A stretch of 64,000 bases of DNA from Streptomyces sp. NRRL WC-3618 (lineage in GTDB: Bacteria; Actinomycetota; Actinomycetes; Streptomycetales; Streptomycetaceae): NCBI RefSeq assembly GCF_001280005.1, contig NZ_LGDW01000119.1, positions 20,577 through 84,576 of the forward strand, given 5' to 3'. Below are positions 1 to 9,524 of this stretch, one piece after another (position 1 is the stretch's first letter; every line of letters begins with the position of its first letter). The notes under the pieces were generated by a model. That model was not told the origin of the DNA. It ran no database searches and saw nothing but the letters and a program-made list of their open reading frames with translations. Position numbers and translations under genes: made by a program.

Positions 1-1029
1 GAGGCGCTGGCACTCGGTGACCTGGCGAGCGCGTGGGAGATGCTGCCGGAGGAGCATGGCACCGTGTTCCCGGAGAGTCCCGTGCACATCCACCAATCCC
101 TTGTCCGCGAGTACCTCACCGGATCCTGGGCCACCGCACTCGCCTTGGCGGGCAGCCTGGAGGCGACCCCGGGCGCCACCGGGCACGGCCCGCTGTACGC
201 GTACAGCCGCAGTCTCGCCGCAGAGATCTGCCGACGGCAGGGCGAGAACGCGCGGGCGCAGGCTTGGCTGGACCGGGTCACGGATGGCGCGGGCCGCCTG
301 CCGCTGCTGAGCTGGGCCCGGATGGGACTGCTGTACAGCCGAGGTGACACGGCGGGCGCGTGGCGGCAGGGCCGAAGGGACTGCCAGGCGCTGTGGCGCG
401 GTGGCCTTACCGCCGGATTGGAGAGACCCCTGCTGCGGCTGCTGTCCTATGCGGTGCGTGACACGGAGGGCGCTACCGCTGTCCGAGGCGCCCTGGAGCT
501 GCTGGAGGAGCTCGACCGGGCCGCTCCCTCACGGCTGACCCGGGCCGGCACGCTGCTCGGGCGCGGTATCGCGGCGGACGACGTGGACAGCGCCATGGAG
601 GGCTTCGGCGTGCTGGCCGACGACGGAGGGCGGCAACTGTCCTTCAGCACCGCGGTGTGGCTGCTGCGGCGGACCCGTGAGCAGAAGTGGCTCCAGGAGG
701 CCTGGCGGCAGAGCGAGGGCATGTCCAGTCGACCGGCCCGGGAGGCTCTCGTCCGGCTCGCCGGCGACTTCGGTCTGACCGTGCCGCAGCCGAGAGACGA
801 ACGTCCCCTTCTGGGCCGGCTGGATCTGAGGATCATCGAGATGGTCGTCGCCGGGCAGACCAACCGGCAGATCGCGGCCACGCTCAGGCGCAGCGAGAAG
901 AGCGTCGAGGCGTATCTCGCCAAGATCTTCAAGCTCACCGGCTGCCGCTCCCGCGTGGAACTGGCCACCGCGAGGCTCGGCGGCGGCCTTTCGCGGACCG
1001 CCGCTTCGCAATGGCACTCGGCGACCTGA
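1..1029 (+). CDS. LuxR-family transcriptional regulator, C-terminal part
   Basis: The reading frame is open from base 1, so the gene begins outside the window. What is visible is a helical, TPR-like stretch ending in a LuxR-type helix-turn-helix at about the last 70 residues (motif QTNRQIAATLRRSEKSVEAY, then KIFKLTGCRSRVEL). This is the layout of the large LuxR (LAL-type) activators common beside actinobacterial clusters. The N-terminal ATPase, if any, is not in view. It may control the adjacent cluster, but nothing in the sequence proves that. Family assignment is good; the target genes are unknown. Confidence 0.8.
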   Translation, partial: EALALGDLASAWEMLPEEHGTVFPESPVHIHQSLVREYLTGSWATALALAGSLEATPGATGHGPLYAYSRSLAAEICRRQGENARAQAWLDRVTDGAGRLPLLSWARMGLLYSRGDTAGAWRQGRRDCQALWRGGLTAGLERPLLRLLSYAVRDTEGATAVRGALELLEELDRAAPSRLTRAGTLLGRGIAADDVDSAMEGFGVLADDGGRQLSFSTAVWLLRRTREQKWLQEAWRQSEGMSSRPAREALVRLAGDFGLTVPQPRDERPLLGRLDLRIIEMVVAGQTNRQIAATLRRSEKSVEAYLAKIFKLTGCRSRVELATARLGGGLSRTAASQWHSAT

Positions 1030-1204
1030 TGTGCGGCTGCCGCCCGTGGGCTGGCGAAAACGTGTGGCGCAAAGACAACTGATCACGTGTGTGACTTTTC
1101 CCTACAACCGGTCGGCCGGGCGCACGAAGAGTGCGACAGCCGTGATTCCTGTGCCACCATCGACTGCGTTCGGAGGGTTCTTGCTGTTGAACCGGGAGAC
1201 CTTC

Positions 1205-1700
1205 ATGCCTGCTCTGCGAGTGGCGGTCCACGCGGAGGACGCCTTCTCCTTCCTCGGGCTCGTCGGCTCGCTGGAGGACCCGCCCGGCACCGCGTTGGTC
1301 GGCCCTGCTTCGGGTGAGGAGACCGGCGTCCCCGTCGTGTCCCGGCTTTCGGGTTTCTCATCATCGTCGGCAGCGTACGGAAGGCCAACCACTGGGAGAC
1401 CTTCGGATTCGGAGTTCGCGCGATAATGCGGCGCGCCGACTTCACCAGGGAAGGAAATTCTGGCGACCATCGACCTCGTGGCGGACGGTCAGACCGCACA
1501 TTCTCGCCCCGCGCACTCTTGCCGCTTCGGGTCTTTCCCTGAGGATAATCGACGTTCCGTGGACGGCGGTCGACGGGTACGGCAACGTAGGTATATCCAA
1601 GGAATTGACCTATTCCGAACGCACCATCCAGAACGCGCCATCCGGACGTTTTCTACGGCCTGCTGAAACGCCTCCGGCGGTTCAGGAGCCGGTCAGCAGC
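1205..1700 (+). pseudogene. Decayed LuxR-type response regulator
   Basis: A start at 1205 opens MPALRVAVHAEDAFSFLGLV, the usual beginning of small Streptomyces LuxR regulators with a receiver-like domain. The expected C-terminal HTH appears much later in a different frame (SKELTYSERTIQN near 1600-1635) and its last helix (GLLKRLRRF near 1655-1680) in yet another frame. The regulator has therefore suffered several frameshifts and a shortened middle. The order of pieces and their match to one family make this a remnant and not chance frames. Its end runs into the convergent permease stop. Confidence 0.65.
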
Positions 1701-2986
1701 GCGAAGTTGTCGATGCCGAGCCAGAGTGCCACAGTCAGCCCGGCGAAACTCAGAATTGCTGCGGCGAAGCGCTGCCACGATACTCCCGCGAACCGGCGGC
1801 TGACGCGGACGACCGACAGCGCGGCGGCGGCCTGGAGCGCCACGATGCCCAGCGTGCCCAGGCCCAGCATGGTGGTGGTCATCCCGGTGTACGGATCTCG
1901 GCCGGCCAGAGCGAACCCCGCGACCGCGGCGACGTTGAGCGCCGTCTGCACCAGTCCCGCCCGGTACGGCGAGGCGTGCCGAGGGTGCGACTCCGCGAGC
2001 GGAGCGGGCAGCAGACGGTCGCCGGCGAGGGTCTGGGCGTACCGGTTGGCGGCGCTGTGCAGCGCGAGGGTGGCGGCGAACAGGCTGGTGCAGAGCATGA
2101 TCTGCATGCCCGTGGCGGCGGCCGAGCCCAGATAGGTGTCGGTGAGGGCGAAAAAGAGCCCGCCGAGCTGCCGGCCCGCCTCCTCGCGCACTTCGCCCAC
2201 GCCCAGGGCGCCGACCGCGATCCAGCTGGTGAGCGCGTAGAACACGGTGATGAGGGCCACCGCGACATAGGTGGCGCGCACGACGCTGCGGCGCGGGTCC
2301 CTCGCCTCCTTGCCGTACAGCGCGGCGGACTCGAACCCGATGAACGAGATGGCGGCGAACATCACCGACACGCCGAAGCCGGGGCCGAACACCTCGTGCG
2401 GCGCGAACGACGCGGCAGGGAGAGCCGACGGGATTCCGTCACGGACGACGACGGCGACGTCCAGGGCGCACAGGATCGCCAGCTCGCCCACCATCATCAC
2501 GGCCACGGTGCGCGCCCCGGACCCGATCTCGCGGTACCCGAGCCAGCCGACCGCGGCCGCACCGGCCAGCGCACAGACCCACCACGTCAGATGCGCGCCG
2601 TGGTCGGCCAGCGCCAGCGAGGTGAAGTAGCCGAAGGCCCCGAGCAGTCCGATCGTCGCGAGGTTGTAGGCGGCGACGGCGACATACCCGCTGACCACGC
2701 TCATCGGGCGGCCGAGCCCCTCCATGGCGGCGGAGTAGAAGCCGCCGTGACCGCCGGTCCGGCGGGCGATCACGGCGTAACCGGCGGAGAAGCACAGCAG
2801 GACGAGTCCCGTCAGCACGAATGCGGCCGGAACCCCGGCGCCGTTTCCGAACGCGAACGCCAGCGGAACGGTGCCGGCCATCGCTGACAGCGGAGCGGCC
2901 GCGGAGACGATGAGATAGACGATGTGCCGGGTGGTGAGTGTCGGCGATCGTGTGGTCACCGTATTCGACGGAGCATGGTCGAGCAT
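1682..2986 (-). CDS. APC-family amino acid/amine permease
   Basis: Membrane transporter of about 434 residues with roughly 12 hydrophobic segments, beginning after LTTRHIVYLIVSAAAPLSAMAG. The sequence SAAAPLS followed by a glycine-rich first helix and the segment FIGFESAALYGKEARDPRRSV are typical of the amino acid-polyamine-organocation (APC) superfamily. The ATG at 2986 is chosen because CTCCGAGGAG lies directly upstream; a longer frame from 3067 lacks a good ribosome site. It is transcribed divergently from the SARP gene. A role in importing an amino acid precursor or exporting an amine is inference. No SARP-type repeats were found upstream. Confidence 0.8.
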   Translation of the reverse strand: MLDHAPSNTVTTRSPTLTTRHIVYLIVSAAAPLSAMAGTVPLAFAFGNGAGVPAAFVLTGLVLLCFSAGYAVIARRTGGHGGFYSAAMEGLGRPMSVVSGYVAVAAYNLATIGLLGAFGYFTSLALADHGAHLTWWVCALAGAAAVGWLGYREIGSGARTVAVMMVGELAILCALDVAVVVRDGIPSALPAASFAPHEVFGPGFGVSVMFAAISFIGFESAALYGKEARDPRRSVVRATYVAVALITVFYALTSWIAVGALGVGEVREEAGRQLGGLFFALTDTYLGSAAATGMQIMLCTSLFAATLALHSAANRYAQTLAGDRLLPAPLAESHPRHASPYRAGLVQTALNVAAVAGFALAGRDPYTGMTTTMLGLGTLGIVALQAAAALSVVRVSRRFAGVSWQRFAAAILSFAGLTVALWLGIDNFALLTGS

Positions 2987-3026
2987 TATTCTCCTCGGAG
3001 TGTCAAGGTAATGGAATGCATGACTG

Positions 3027-3050
3027 GAATCGGGTTTACGGGCCCGATTC
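3027..3050. other. Inverted repeat in the permease leader
   Basis: GAATCGGG and CCCGATTC form a perfect 8-bp stem with an 8-base loop, 40 bases upstream of the permease start in the 287-bp permease-SARP intergenic region. It could be a regulator site or an mRNA hairpin. Nothing else was recognised in that intergenic stretch. Confidence 0.4.
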
Positions 3051-3273
3051 TCGACTCTGTGCTTCAACGGTGGAATGCCAATTAACTCTCGGGCAATGGA
3101 GGTGGGCGACTGCCTGATGAAGCCGACGCAGCTGCCTGTATGGAGACGTGCTCCGAGTTGAATCGGCCAATAACGACTCCGACCCCCGTGGTCCTCTTGC
3201 CTTCGGCTTGGCGCGTTGCATTAATTGACCCGTACACGAAGACGCGCTGTGCGGGTGTGATCGGAGAAAAGCA

Positions 3274-4179
3274 GTGTTTCAGCAGGTTGCAGAGAATGTG
3301 AATCGTCCCAAGAGTGCGAGTATGTTGAGCTTCAGGCTTCTCGGGCCGTTGGAAATACGGGTCGGGGAGCGCGTGAGCAGGCTCGCCGGCGCAAGGCAGC
3401 GGACCCTGCTGGCCGTTCTGCTCGTCGACAGCGGACGGCTGCTCCCCGTCGAGCAGCTTTACGACGAACTGTGGGGCGAGACACCGCCGCCGACGGTGGG
3501 TAACTCCTTACAGGCGCACGTCTATCGGCTGAGGCGTACGCTCAATGAGCTGTCGGACAGTCCGGCGACCCGCCCCCGGCTGATCACCCGCCCCTCGGGC
3601 TACGTTCTGGAACTCAACGGGGCCACCGTCGACACGGATGCCTTCCAACGGTCGATCTCCCTGGCCCGCTCCCTCATGCACACCGATCCGGCCGCCGCCC
3701 ACGCCCTGTTCGAGGAGGCGCTGGAGCTCTGGCAGGGCGACCCGCTGCAGGACGTGGTCCAGGGACCGATGTGCCGCAGCGTCGCCCTCCAGTTGAAGGA
3801 GGAGTACCTCACCGCGGTCGAGGACAAGCTGTCGCTCGGCATCGACATCGCCGACCCGGTCCGCACCATCGGCGAGCTCAAGCGCATGAGCGTCGCCCAC
3901 CCCTGGCGCGAACGGATCACCGAACTCCTCATGCTCGCCCTCTACCGGGCGGGCCGTCAGGCGGAGGCGCTCGAGACCTACAACTGCGCCCGTCGTAGGC
4001 TCGTCGAGGAGCTGGGCATCGAACCCTCCATCCAACTGCGGCAGCGGCTGCGGGAGATCCTCAACCAGGTGCCCGGCGTGAGCGGTCATCTGAACGCGCA
4101 CAGGTCCAGAATCCCGGGGGCCGGCCACGATCAGTCGCTCGTGGTGCCGTCCGGCAGGATGCGGCCGAAGCCCGCGTAG
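3274..4179 (+). CDS. SARP-family transcriptional activator
   Basis: Streptomyces antibiotic regulatory protein of 301 residues, the usual length of a small SARP. An N-terminal winged helix ([13 protein letters not shown], then [30 protein letters not shown]) is followed by a bacterial transcriptional activator domain up to about residue 265. The GTG at 3274 is favoured by GGAG seven bases upstream; ATG at 3322 is the alternative. Codon 79 (3508-3510) is TTA, so translation probably depends on the bldA tRNA. Its predicted sites are the 11-bp-period TCAG heptamers listed here. The 3' end overlaps the convergent serS by 49 bases. The valanimycin cluster also has a SARP gene. Confidence 0.92.
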   Translation: MFQQVAENVNRPKSASMLSFRLLGPLEIRVGERVSRLAGARQRTLLAVLLVDSGRLLPVEQLYDELWGETPPPTVGNSLQAHVYRLRRTLNELSDSPATRPRLITRPSGYVLELNGATVDTDAFQRSISLARSLMHTDPAAAHALFEEALELWQGDPLQDVVQGPMCRSVALQLKEEYLTAVEDKLSLGIDIADPVRTIGELKRMSVAHPWRERITELLMLALYRAGRQAEALETYNCARRRLVEELGIEPSIQLRQRLREILNQVPGVSGHLNAHRSRIPGAGHDQSLVVPSGRMRPKPA

Positions 4180-5411
4180 GGCACGAGAGCCTTGGGCAGC
4201 GCCACCGAACCGTCCGGCCGTACCCCCTGTTCGAGAAGCGCTGCCATCGTGCGTCCGATCGGCAGTGCGGAGCCGTTGAGTGTCACGACGGGTGATTTCC
4301 GGGAGCCCGGGCCGCGCAGGCGGATGCCGGCCCGCCTCGCCTGGAAGGTGCCGCAGTCGGACACCGAGGAGATCTCCCGGAAGGCGCCGCCGCCCGGCAT
4401 CCACACCTCGAGGTCGTATGTCATCCGGGCCGAGAAGCCGAGATCCCCGGCCGGCAGCAGCACCACCCTGTACGTCAGCTCCAACGCCCGTAGGCATTCC
4501 TCGACATGGCTGACCATCAGCTCCAGTTCCCGCCGCGCGTCGTCCGGCGCGCACAGCCGGACCAGTTCCACCTTCTCGAACTGGTGCAGCCGCAGGATGC
4601 CCCGGCTGTCTCGGCCGTAGGAACCCGCCTCGGCCCGGAAGCAGGGGGAGCGGGCGGTGACGGCGAGCGGCAGCTGCGCCGGGTCGAGCACCTCACCGGC
4701 GAACAGGTTCGTCAGCGGCACCTCGGCGGTGGGGATCAGCATGAGTTCCCGGTCGCCCACGCGCGTCGAGAACAGGTCCTCCTCGAACTTGGGTAGCTGC
4801 CCCGTGCCGGTCATCGTCTCCCGGGTCACCAGATACGGCACCGAGTACTCGGTGTAGTCGTGGGCGCCGGTGTGCAGGTCCAGGAAGAAGGCGGCCAGCG
4901 CCCGCTCCAGCCGGGCCCCGGCGCCGCGGGCCACCGAGAATCTGGCCCCGGACAGCCGGGCCGCGCGGTCGCCGTCCAGGATGCCCAGTGAGGCGCCGAC
5001 CGCCGCGTGATGACGGGCCTCGTCCGCCGCGGCCGGCGGCGGGCCGCACCGGCGCACCTCCACCGCCTCGGCCTCGGTGCGCCCGTCGGGGACTTCGTCC
5101 AGCGGGATGTTCGGAATCGTCAGCAGCAGGTCGGAGAGGCGTTCTCGGGCGTCCCTGGAACGCGCCTCGGCCCTCTGTACCCGTTCCCGCAACACCCGGG
5201 CCGCCGCCCGCCGTTCCTCCGGGACGACGTCCCGGCCGCCGCCCTTGGACGAGCGGTTGAGCTCCGCCCGCGCTCCGTCCATCTCCTCCGCCGCCGCGGT
5301 CCGCTCCCGGTACAGCGCCTCCAGCTCCTTCAGCCGCAGCGCGTAACCGCGCCGGGCGAGCCGGGCCACCGCATCCTCGCCCAGCGCCAGCAGCTCACGT
5401 GCATCGTGCAT
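4131..5411 (-). CDS. serS: Cluster-encoded seryl-tRNA synthetase
   Basis: Class II SerRS of 426 residues. The N-terminal helical arm that grips the tRNA-Ser variable arm (about residues 25-110) is followed by a catalytic core with TAEVPLTN, motif 2 ([15 protein letters not shown], then LHQFEKVEL) and motif 3 (NGSALPIGR). Motif 3 differs slightly from the usual NGSGLAVGR form. The start is ATG 5411; a longer frame exists but adds non-conserved residues. The gene is last in the leftward operon. A second SerRS in an azoxy cluster has a precedent in VlmL of valanimycin, where seryl-tRNA feeds a seryl transferase. Here it may charge the anticodon-less tRNA-Ser-like RNAs at 19059-19245 (inference). 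Confidence 0.95.
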   Translation of the reverse strand: MHDARELLALGEDAVARLARRGYALRLKELEALYRERTAAAEEMDGARAELNRSSKGGGRDVVPEERRAAARVLRERVQRAEARSRDARERLSDLLLTIPNIPLDEVPDGRTEAEAVEVRRCGPPPAAADEARHHAAVGASLGILDGDRAARLSGARFSVARGAGARLERALAAFFLDLHTGAHDYTEYSVPYLVTRETMTGTGQLPKFEEDLFSTRVGDRELMLIPTAEVPLTNLFAGEVLDPAQLPLAVTARSPCFRAEAGSYGRDSRGILRLHQFEKVELVRLCAPDDARRELELMVSHVEECLRALELTYRVVLLPAGDLGFSARMTYDLEVWMPGGGAFREISSVSDCGTFQARRAGIRLRGPGSRKSPVVTLNGSALPIGRTMAALLEQGVRPDGSVALPKALVPYAGFGRILPDGTTSD

Positions 5412-5452
5412 CGCTTGTCCCTTCCTCTGCCGATATGCCAGGCCGGGCGCGT

Positions 5453-6676
5453 TCAGGCCGCCGCGATGGCGAGTACGGCGTTCTGCCCGCCGAAGCCGAA
5501 GGAGTTGCACAGTGCCAGCTCGGCCCTCGTCGCGGTGGCGGTGGTCGCGACCTCGATGTCGAGCCGTGGATCGAGGCAGGACAGACCCGCCGTCGGGGGC
5601 ACCACTCCCTGTTCCAGGCTCAGCACCGTCAGCGCGGCCTCCACCGCCCCGGCCGCACCCAGCAGATGCCCGGTCACCCCCTTGGTGGAGGTGACCAGCG
5701 GGCTCCCGGTCAGCACCCGGCTCAGCATCTGTCCCTCGGCCAGGTCGTTGAGCGGGGTCGACGTGCCGTGGGCGTTGACATGGCCGACCTCCGACGCGGC
5801 GGCGCCGGCGTCCGCCAGGGCCGCCCGCACCGCCGACTCGGCGCCCACACCCTGGGGATGCGGGCTCGTCACGTGGTGGGCGTCGGCGCTCGCCCCGTAC
5901 CCCACCACCCGGCCCCTGACCCGGGCCGAGCGGGCGCGTGCGTCGGCGGCCCGCTCCAGCACCAGCACCCCGGCGCCCTCCGCGGCGACGAACCCGTCCC
6001 GCTCGACGTCGAAGGGCCGGGACGCGCTGTCCGGGTCGTGTTCCCGCGCGGACAGCGCGCCCATCTGCGCGAACCCGGCCATCACCAGCGGCGTGATCAT
6101 CGCCTCGCTGCCGCCGGCCAGCACGATGTCACAGCGGTCCAGCGTCAGCAGGTCCCGGGCGGTACCCACGGCAGTCGCGCCGGACGCGCAGGCGGTCGCC
6201 ACCACCAGATTGGGTCCCCTGGCCCCCAGCGCGATGGCGAGCTGCCCGGCCAGCATGTTCGGCAGTTGCATGGGGAGCAGCAGCGGCGAGACCCGGCGCG
6301 CCTCCTCGGTGATCAGCACCAGGTGCTGTTCCTCCACGGTGCCCGGCCCGCCGTCGGCCGACCCCATGACCACACCGACCCGGGCGCCGTCCCAGGTCGC
6401 CGGGTCCAACCCGGCGTCCGCCACCGCCTCCTGGGCCGCCACCAGAGCGAACTGCACGAACCGGTCCAGCCGCAGCGCCCGCCGGGCGCCGAGCAGGGCG
6501 TCGGCGTCGAACCCCGGCACCCGGCAGGACAGCCGTACGGAATTGCCTTCCAGCGTCGGGTCCAGGGCCGCCGTCGGCCGCCCCGCGAGCACCGCCGCCC
6601 AGGTGGCGGCGGTGCTCGTACCGGCCGGTGTCACCAGTCCCACACCGGTGACCGCGATGTCGGCACCGACGGTCAT
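5453..6676 (-). CDS. FabF-like beta-ketoacyl-ACP synthase (KAS II)
   Basis: Condensing enzyme of 407 residues with an intact catalytic triad: Cys163 in TACASGA, His303 in [11 protein letters not shown] and His337 in [12 protein letters not shown]. This is the FabF/KS-alpha type that elongates acyl-ACP with malonyl-ACP. Its ATG overlaps the ACP stop as ATGA (6673-6676), so the two are translationally coupled, and FabH-like KAS III lies just upstream. Together they form a dedicated fatty-chain-building set. The valanimycin cluster, as I recall it, uses a valine-derived amine, so this route is different. Chain length cannot be read from the sequence. Confidence 0.93.
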   Translation of the reverse strand: MTVGADIAVTGVGLVTPAGTSTAATWAAVLAGRPTAALDPTLEGNSVRLSCRVPGFDADALLGARRALRLDRFVQFALVAAQEAVADAGLDPATWDGARVGVVMGSADGGPGTVEEQHLVLITEEARRVSPLLLPMQLPNMLAGQLAIALGARGPNLVVATACASGATAVGTARDLLTLDRCDIVLAGGSEAMITPLVMAGFAQMGALSAREHDPDSASRPFDVERDGFVAAEGAGVLVLERAADARARSARVRGRVVGYGASADAHHVTSPHPQGVGAESAVRAALADAGAAASEVGHVNAHGTSTPLNDLAEGQMLSRVLTGSPLVTSTKGVTGHLLGAAGAVEAALTVLSLEQGVVPPTAGLSCLDPRLDIEVATTATATRAELALCNSFGFGGQNAVLAIAAA

Positions 6677-6903
6677 GCCGCGGCACTCCGCTCCTCCATC
6701 AGCCGGACCATGTCGCCGACGGTGGCCGCCTCCAGCAGCTCGTCGTCGCTGATGGTCAGCCCCAGCTCCTTCTCCAGCACGAGCGAGAGCTCCACCACAG
6801 CCAGCGAGTCCAGCTCGATGTCCTCCCGTGTGGCGTCGGGGGTGACGGTCTCCGGCGTCACCTTGAGCTTGCTGACGAGCATTTCCTTGAGGGTGTCGAA
6901 CAT
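6673..6903 (-). CDS. Acyl carrier protein
   Basis: Small acidic protein of 76 residues with the phosphopantetheine site LDSLAVVEL (Ser33) and the usual four-helix length. GGGAGAG precedes the ATG at 6903. It sits between the FabH-like and FabF-like genes and overlaps the latter, so it is the likely carrier for the growing acyl chain that later becomes the alkyl amine. A second free-standing ACP (24107) and the PKS-borne ACP suggest separate carriers for the two halves of the pathway. Confidence 0.93.
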   Translation of the reverse strand: MFDTLKEMLVSKLKVTPETVTPDATREDIELDSLAVVELSLVLEKELGLTISDDELLEAATVGDMVRLMEERSAAA

Positions 6904-6914
6904 GATCTCTCCCT

Positions 6915-6946
6915 TTGTCTGGTAAGTCGGTTGTCTGGTAAGTCGG
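6915..6946. repeat. 16-bp perfect tandem duplication
   Basis: TTGTCTGGTAAGTCGG occurs twice back to back (6915-6930 and 6931-6946), filling the space between the KAS III stop and the ACP ribosome site. It increases the intergenic distance in an operon whose other junctions mostly overlap. Confidence 0.9.
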
Positions 6947-7963
6947 TCATAGGGCCTTCACGTCGGGCCAGACCAGCGCGGTCGCCCCCCACGTGAGGCC
7001 GCCGCCGAACGCGGTCAGCAGCAGCCGGTGGCCGGCCGTCAGGGTGCCCTCGGCGGCGGCCTGCGCGAGCAGCACCGCGAGTGACGCCGCCCCGGTGTTG
7101 CCCACCCGCTCGATGTTGGACAGCCGTCGCTCGTGCGCGATGCCCAGGTCGTCGGCGACGGTGGCCAGGATGCGGGCGTTCGCCTGATGCGCGGCGAACC
7201 GGTCGGCCGCCGCCGGAGTGTCCCAGCCCGCCGCCTCGGCGGCCTGCCGGGACGAGGTGGTCATCCGTTCCACCGCGTGCCGGTACACCTCGCGTCCGGC
7301 CATCCGGAAGAACTCCTCGCCGGGCTCCGGCGCGACCCCCGAGGAGCGCTGCCGTGAGCCGCCCGCCGGTACCTGGATCAGTCGGTTCAGCCCGCCGTCG
7401 CTGCCCAGCACCACCCGGCCGACGGCGCCGGGCTCGCTCGCGTCCCCGGCCCGCAGGACGACGGCTCCGGCGCCGTCGGCGAAGATCACCGCGGTGCCGC
7501 GGTCCTGCGGATCGATGATCGTGGTGAACGCGTCGGCGGCGATCAGCAGCACCCGCTCGGCCGTGCCGGAGGCGATGAACCCGGCGGCCGCGGCGAGGCC
7601 GTACAGGAAGCCGCTGCACACCGCCGACACGTCGAACGCCGCGACACCGCCCAGCCCGAGCCGGTGGGCCACGTCCGGGGCGGTGGCCGGGCATGGCCGG
7701 TCGGGCGTGGTGGTGGCCAGCACGACGGCGTCCGCGCCGCCGCCGGCCGACTCCAGTGCGCGCCGGCCCGCCTCGACCGCCAGGTCGGAGGTGGCGACCC
7801 CGGGCGCGACCATGTGCCGGGTCGCGATCCCGGTCCGGGAGCGGATCCACTCGTCGGACGTCTCGAGGCGGCGGGTCAGTTCCTCGTTGGTCACCACGTC
7901 CGGCGGCAGGTGACACCCGATCCCGGCGATGACCGCCGCCCGCCCGCCGGACGCACCGCTCAT
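6947..7963 (-). CDS. FabH-like beta-ketoacyl-ACP synthase III
   Basis: KAS III-fold protein of 338 residues. The FabH triad is present: Cys116 (SAVCSGF), His259 (AAHQAN) and Asn289 (GNTGAASL). The N-terminal IAGIGCHLPPDVVTNEEL and the RTGI motif are typical of FabH. It would start the chain by joining an acyl-CoA to malonyl-ACP. The ATG at 7963 overlaps the stop of the diiron protein gene as ATGA. Longer upstream extension would intrude into that gene. The choice of starter unit (straight or branched) is unknown. Confidence 0.92.
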   Translation of the reverse strand: MSGASGGRAAVIAGIGCHLPPDVVTNEELTRRLETSDEWIRSRTGIATRHMVAPGVATSDLAVEAGRRALESAGGGADAVVLATTTPDRPCPATAPDVAHRLGLGGVAAFDVSAVCSGFLYGLAAAAGFIASGTAERVLLIAADAFTTIIDPQDRGTAVIFADGAGAVVLRAGDASEPGAVGRVVLGSDGGLNRLIQVPAGGSRQRSSGVAPEPGEEFFRMAGREVYRHAVERMTTSSRQAAEAAGWDTPAAADRFAAHQANARILATVADDLGIAHERRLSNIERVGNTGAASLAVLLAQAAAEGTLTAGHRLLLTAFGGGLTWGATALVWPDVKAL

Positions 7964-8967
7964 ACGGAGCCCCCGGTGCCGCCCAGCAGCTCCGGCGGCA
8001 GCCCCATGTACGCCATGCGGACCTCGGCCATCTGCTCGGTCCACCGCTCGGCCATGTCGTACCGCTGTTCGGGAGTGGTGTCGAGCATCCGTACGCCCGG
8101 CCAGATCTCGTAGTCGCCGATCCTGTCCGCGTGGGCGGCCATGCCCTCCTGGAAGAGCTTCTCGCGGTGGATCACGAACTCCCGGTCGGGGACCTCGTCC
8201 CACATCTTGACCCCGGCCTGGATGATCTCCACGATCCGGTCCCGGGACTCGGGGTGCGCGGCCAGATGGTCCTTCAGGATCGTGCTCGCCACCGTCAGAT
8301 GCCGGATCTCGTCGATCGCGGTGCCCCGGGAGATCTCGCCGGTCGCTGGGGAGAGCGGGGTCCACTTGCGCTCGCTCAGCTCGGCGGCGGGCGCCAGGAC
8401 GCCCTCGATGACGATGGCGAAGACGGCCACCCCGCCGGCGAAGTCCTGCTGCTCCCGCACGATCTCCAGGGTGAAGTCCACCACCGGCTGGAGCACCCGG
8501 GCGCGGTAGTCGGCGGAGAGTTCCGTCACGTCCCGCAGCAGGGTGTCGGCCGGCATGCCCAGCTCCACCAGGTGGTTGCGGAACACCCGGGCGTGCCGGG
8601 CCTCGTCGAGCAGTTGGGTCGCGTAGAACTCCATCTCCGGAATGCTCGGGGCGAGTTCGACGTACGGGGCGAGCAGCCGGGTGGCTATCTCCTCGGACAC
8701 GCCGCGGAAACCGAACTCCAGGATCAGCGCATCTCGCAGCGGACCGGGCTCCTTGAGGAAGTCCGGTACCCGCGCGTCCGCATGATGGCCTGTCACCCCT
8801 CGGTCACGCAGGGTGCCCTGGGCGACCGAGGTGATCCAGTACGGGAGGTCGCAGTCGGTCGGCCCGAGGGTCAGCTGCATGGCGCCGTCCAGGAGCCCGG
8901 GAGCGGCGTCCCAGTCGGCCTCCGGAGCGACGGCTGCCTCGGTCCGGGCCGTGTTGTCGATGCTCAC
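7960..8967 (-). CDS. vlmB-like: VlmB-type ferritin-like diiron azoxy synthase
   Basis: Protein of 335 residues with two carboxylate/histidine helices typical of ferritin-like diiron oxygenases: E-M-E-F...DEARH, and a later Glu followed by DEIRH. It matches the VlmB type from valanimycin, which is known as the nonheme diiron partner that turns a hydrazine into an azo and then an azoxy product. The start is GTG 8967, overlapping the flavin reductase stop as GTGA, with AAGGAGAAGGAG upstream; a longer frame from 9021 only reads back over the reductase. Its operon mates (membrane hydrazine synthase type, N-hydroxylase, flavin reductase) match that chemistry. Confidence 0.82.
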   Translation of the reverse strand: MSIDNTARTEAAVAPEADWDAAPGLLDGAMQLTLGPTDCDLPYWITSVAQGTLRDRGVTGHHADARVPDFLKEPGPLRDALILEFGFRGVSEEIATRLLAPYVELAPSIPEMEFYATQLLDEARHARVFRNHLVELGMPADTLLRDVTELSADYRARVLQPVVDFTLEIVREQQDFAGGVAVFAIVIEGVLAPAAELSERKWTPLSPATGEISRGTAIDEIRHLTVASTILKDHLAAHPESRDRIVEIIQAGVKMWDEVPDREFVIHREKLFQEGMAAHADRIGDYEIWPGVRMLDTTPEQRYDMAERWTEQMAEVRMAYMGLPPELLGGTGGSV

Positions 8968-9524
8968 AGTGCTGCTTTCTCCTTCTCCTTCGGATGGATC
9001 ACGGAAGAGTCCGGCACCCACGGCGCATGCGCCACGTCCCTCCGGGGCGCGCCGGCCACCAGCTCACCGGCGTAGCTGAGCAGCGGCGCCCCGGACGGGC
9101 CCACGTCCGCCCGGACCACGAGCCCCAGCAGGACCTCGTGGTCGCCGACCAGGAGGCTGCCGCGCACCCGACAGGCGTAGTGCGCCAACGCCCCTTCCAG
9201 CAGGGGTGCGCCCGAGTACCGGTCGCGCCGCCAGGCGAGACCGTCGAACTGCGCGGCGCCCGCCGGGCGGTCGCGATCGGCGAACCGCCTGGCCACCGAG
9301 TCCTGACCGCCGCTGAGTACGTTGACCGCGAACCGCCCCTCGACGAGCGCGAGGTGGACGAAGGACGAGCCCTCCTCAAGGCTCGCGGCGAGCAGTGGCG
9401 GCGCGTGCGACACCGTCGTCAGCGAGGACACCGTCGTCCCGTGCGTCCGCCCGTCATGACACACCGTCAGCACGGCGACCGGCGCCGCGAGCCGGTCCAC
9501 CACGGTGGCGAAGCCGGCGTTCAT
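8964..9524 (-). CDS. vlmR-like: Flavin reductase, VlmR type
   Basis: Protein of 186 residues of the short-chain flavin reductase (DIM6/NTAB, FMN-binding split barrel) family: VAVLTVCHDGRTHGTTVSS, then FAVNVLSGGQ and the closing YAGELVA. These enzymes use NAD(P)H to supply reduced flavin to a partner monooxygenase. The partner is most likely the acyl-CoA-dehydrogenase-like hydroxylase at 11910-13049, as VlmR serves VlmH. ATG 9524 overlaps the upstream membrane protein stop (ATGA). A second flavin reductase occurs at 35992 beside a luciferase-like enzyme. Confidence 0.85.
   Translation of the reverse strand: MNAGFATVVDRLAAPVAVLTVCHDGRTHGTTVSSLTTVSHAPPLLAASLEEGSSFVHLALVEGRFAVNVLSGGQDSVARRFADRDRPAGAAQFDGLAWRRDRYSGAPLLEGALAHYACRVRGSLLVGDHEVLLGLVVRADVGPSGAPLLSYAGELVAGAPRRDVAHAPWVPDSSVIHPKEKEKAAL

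Noticed and set aside
5007..6925. Long forward frames opposite serS and KAS II
   Set aside because: They are shadows of genes with complete catalytic motifs on the reverse strand.
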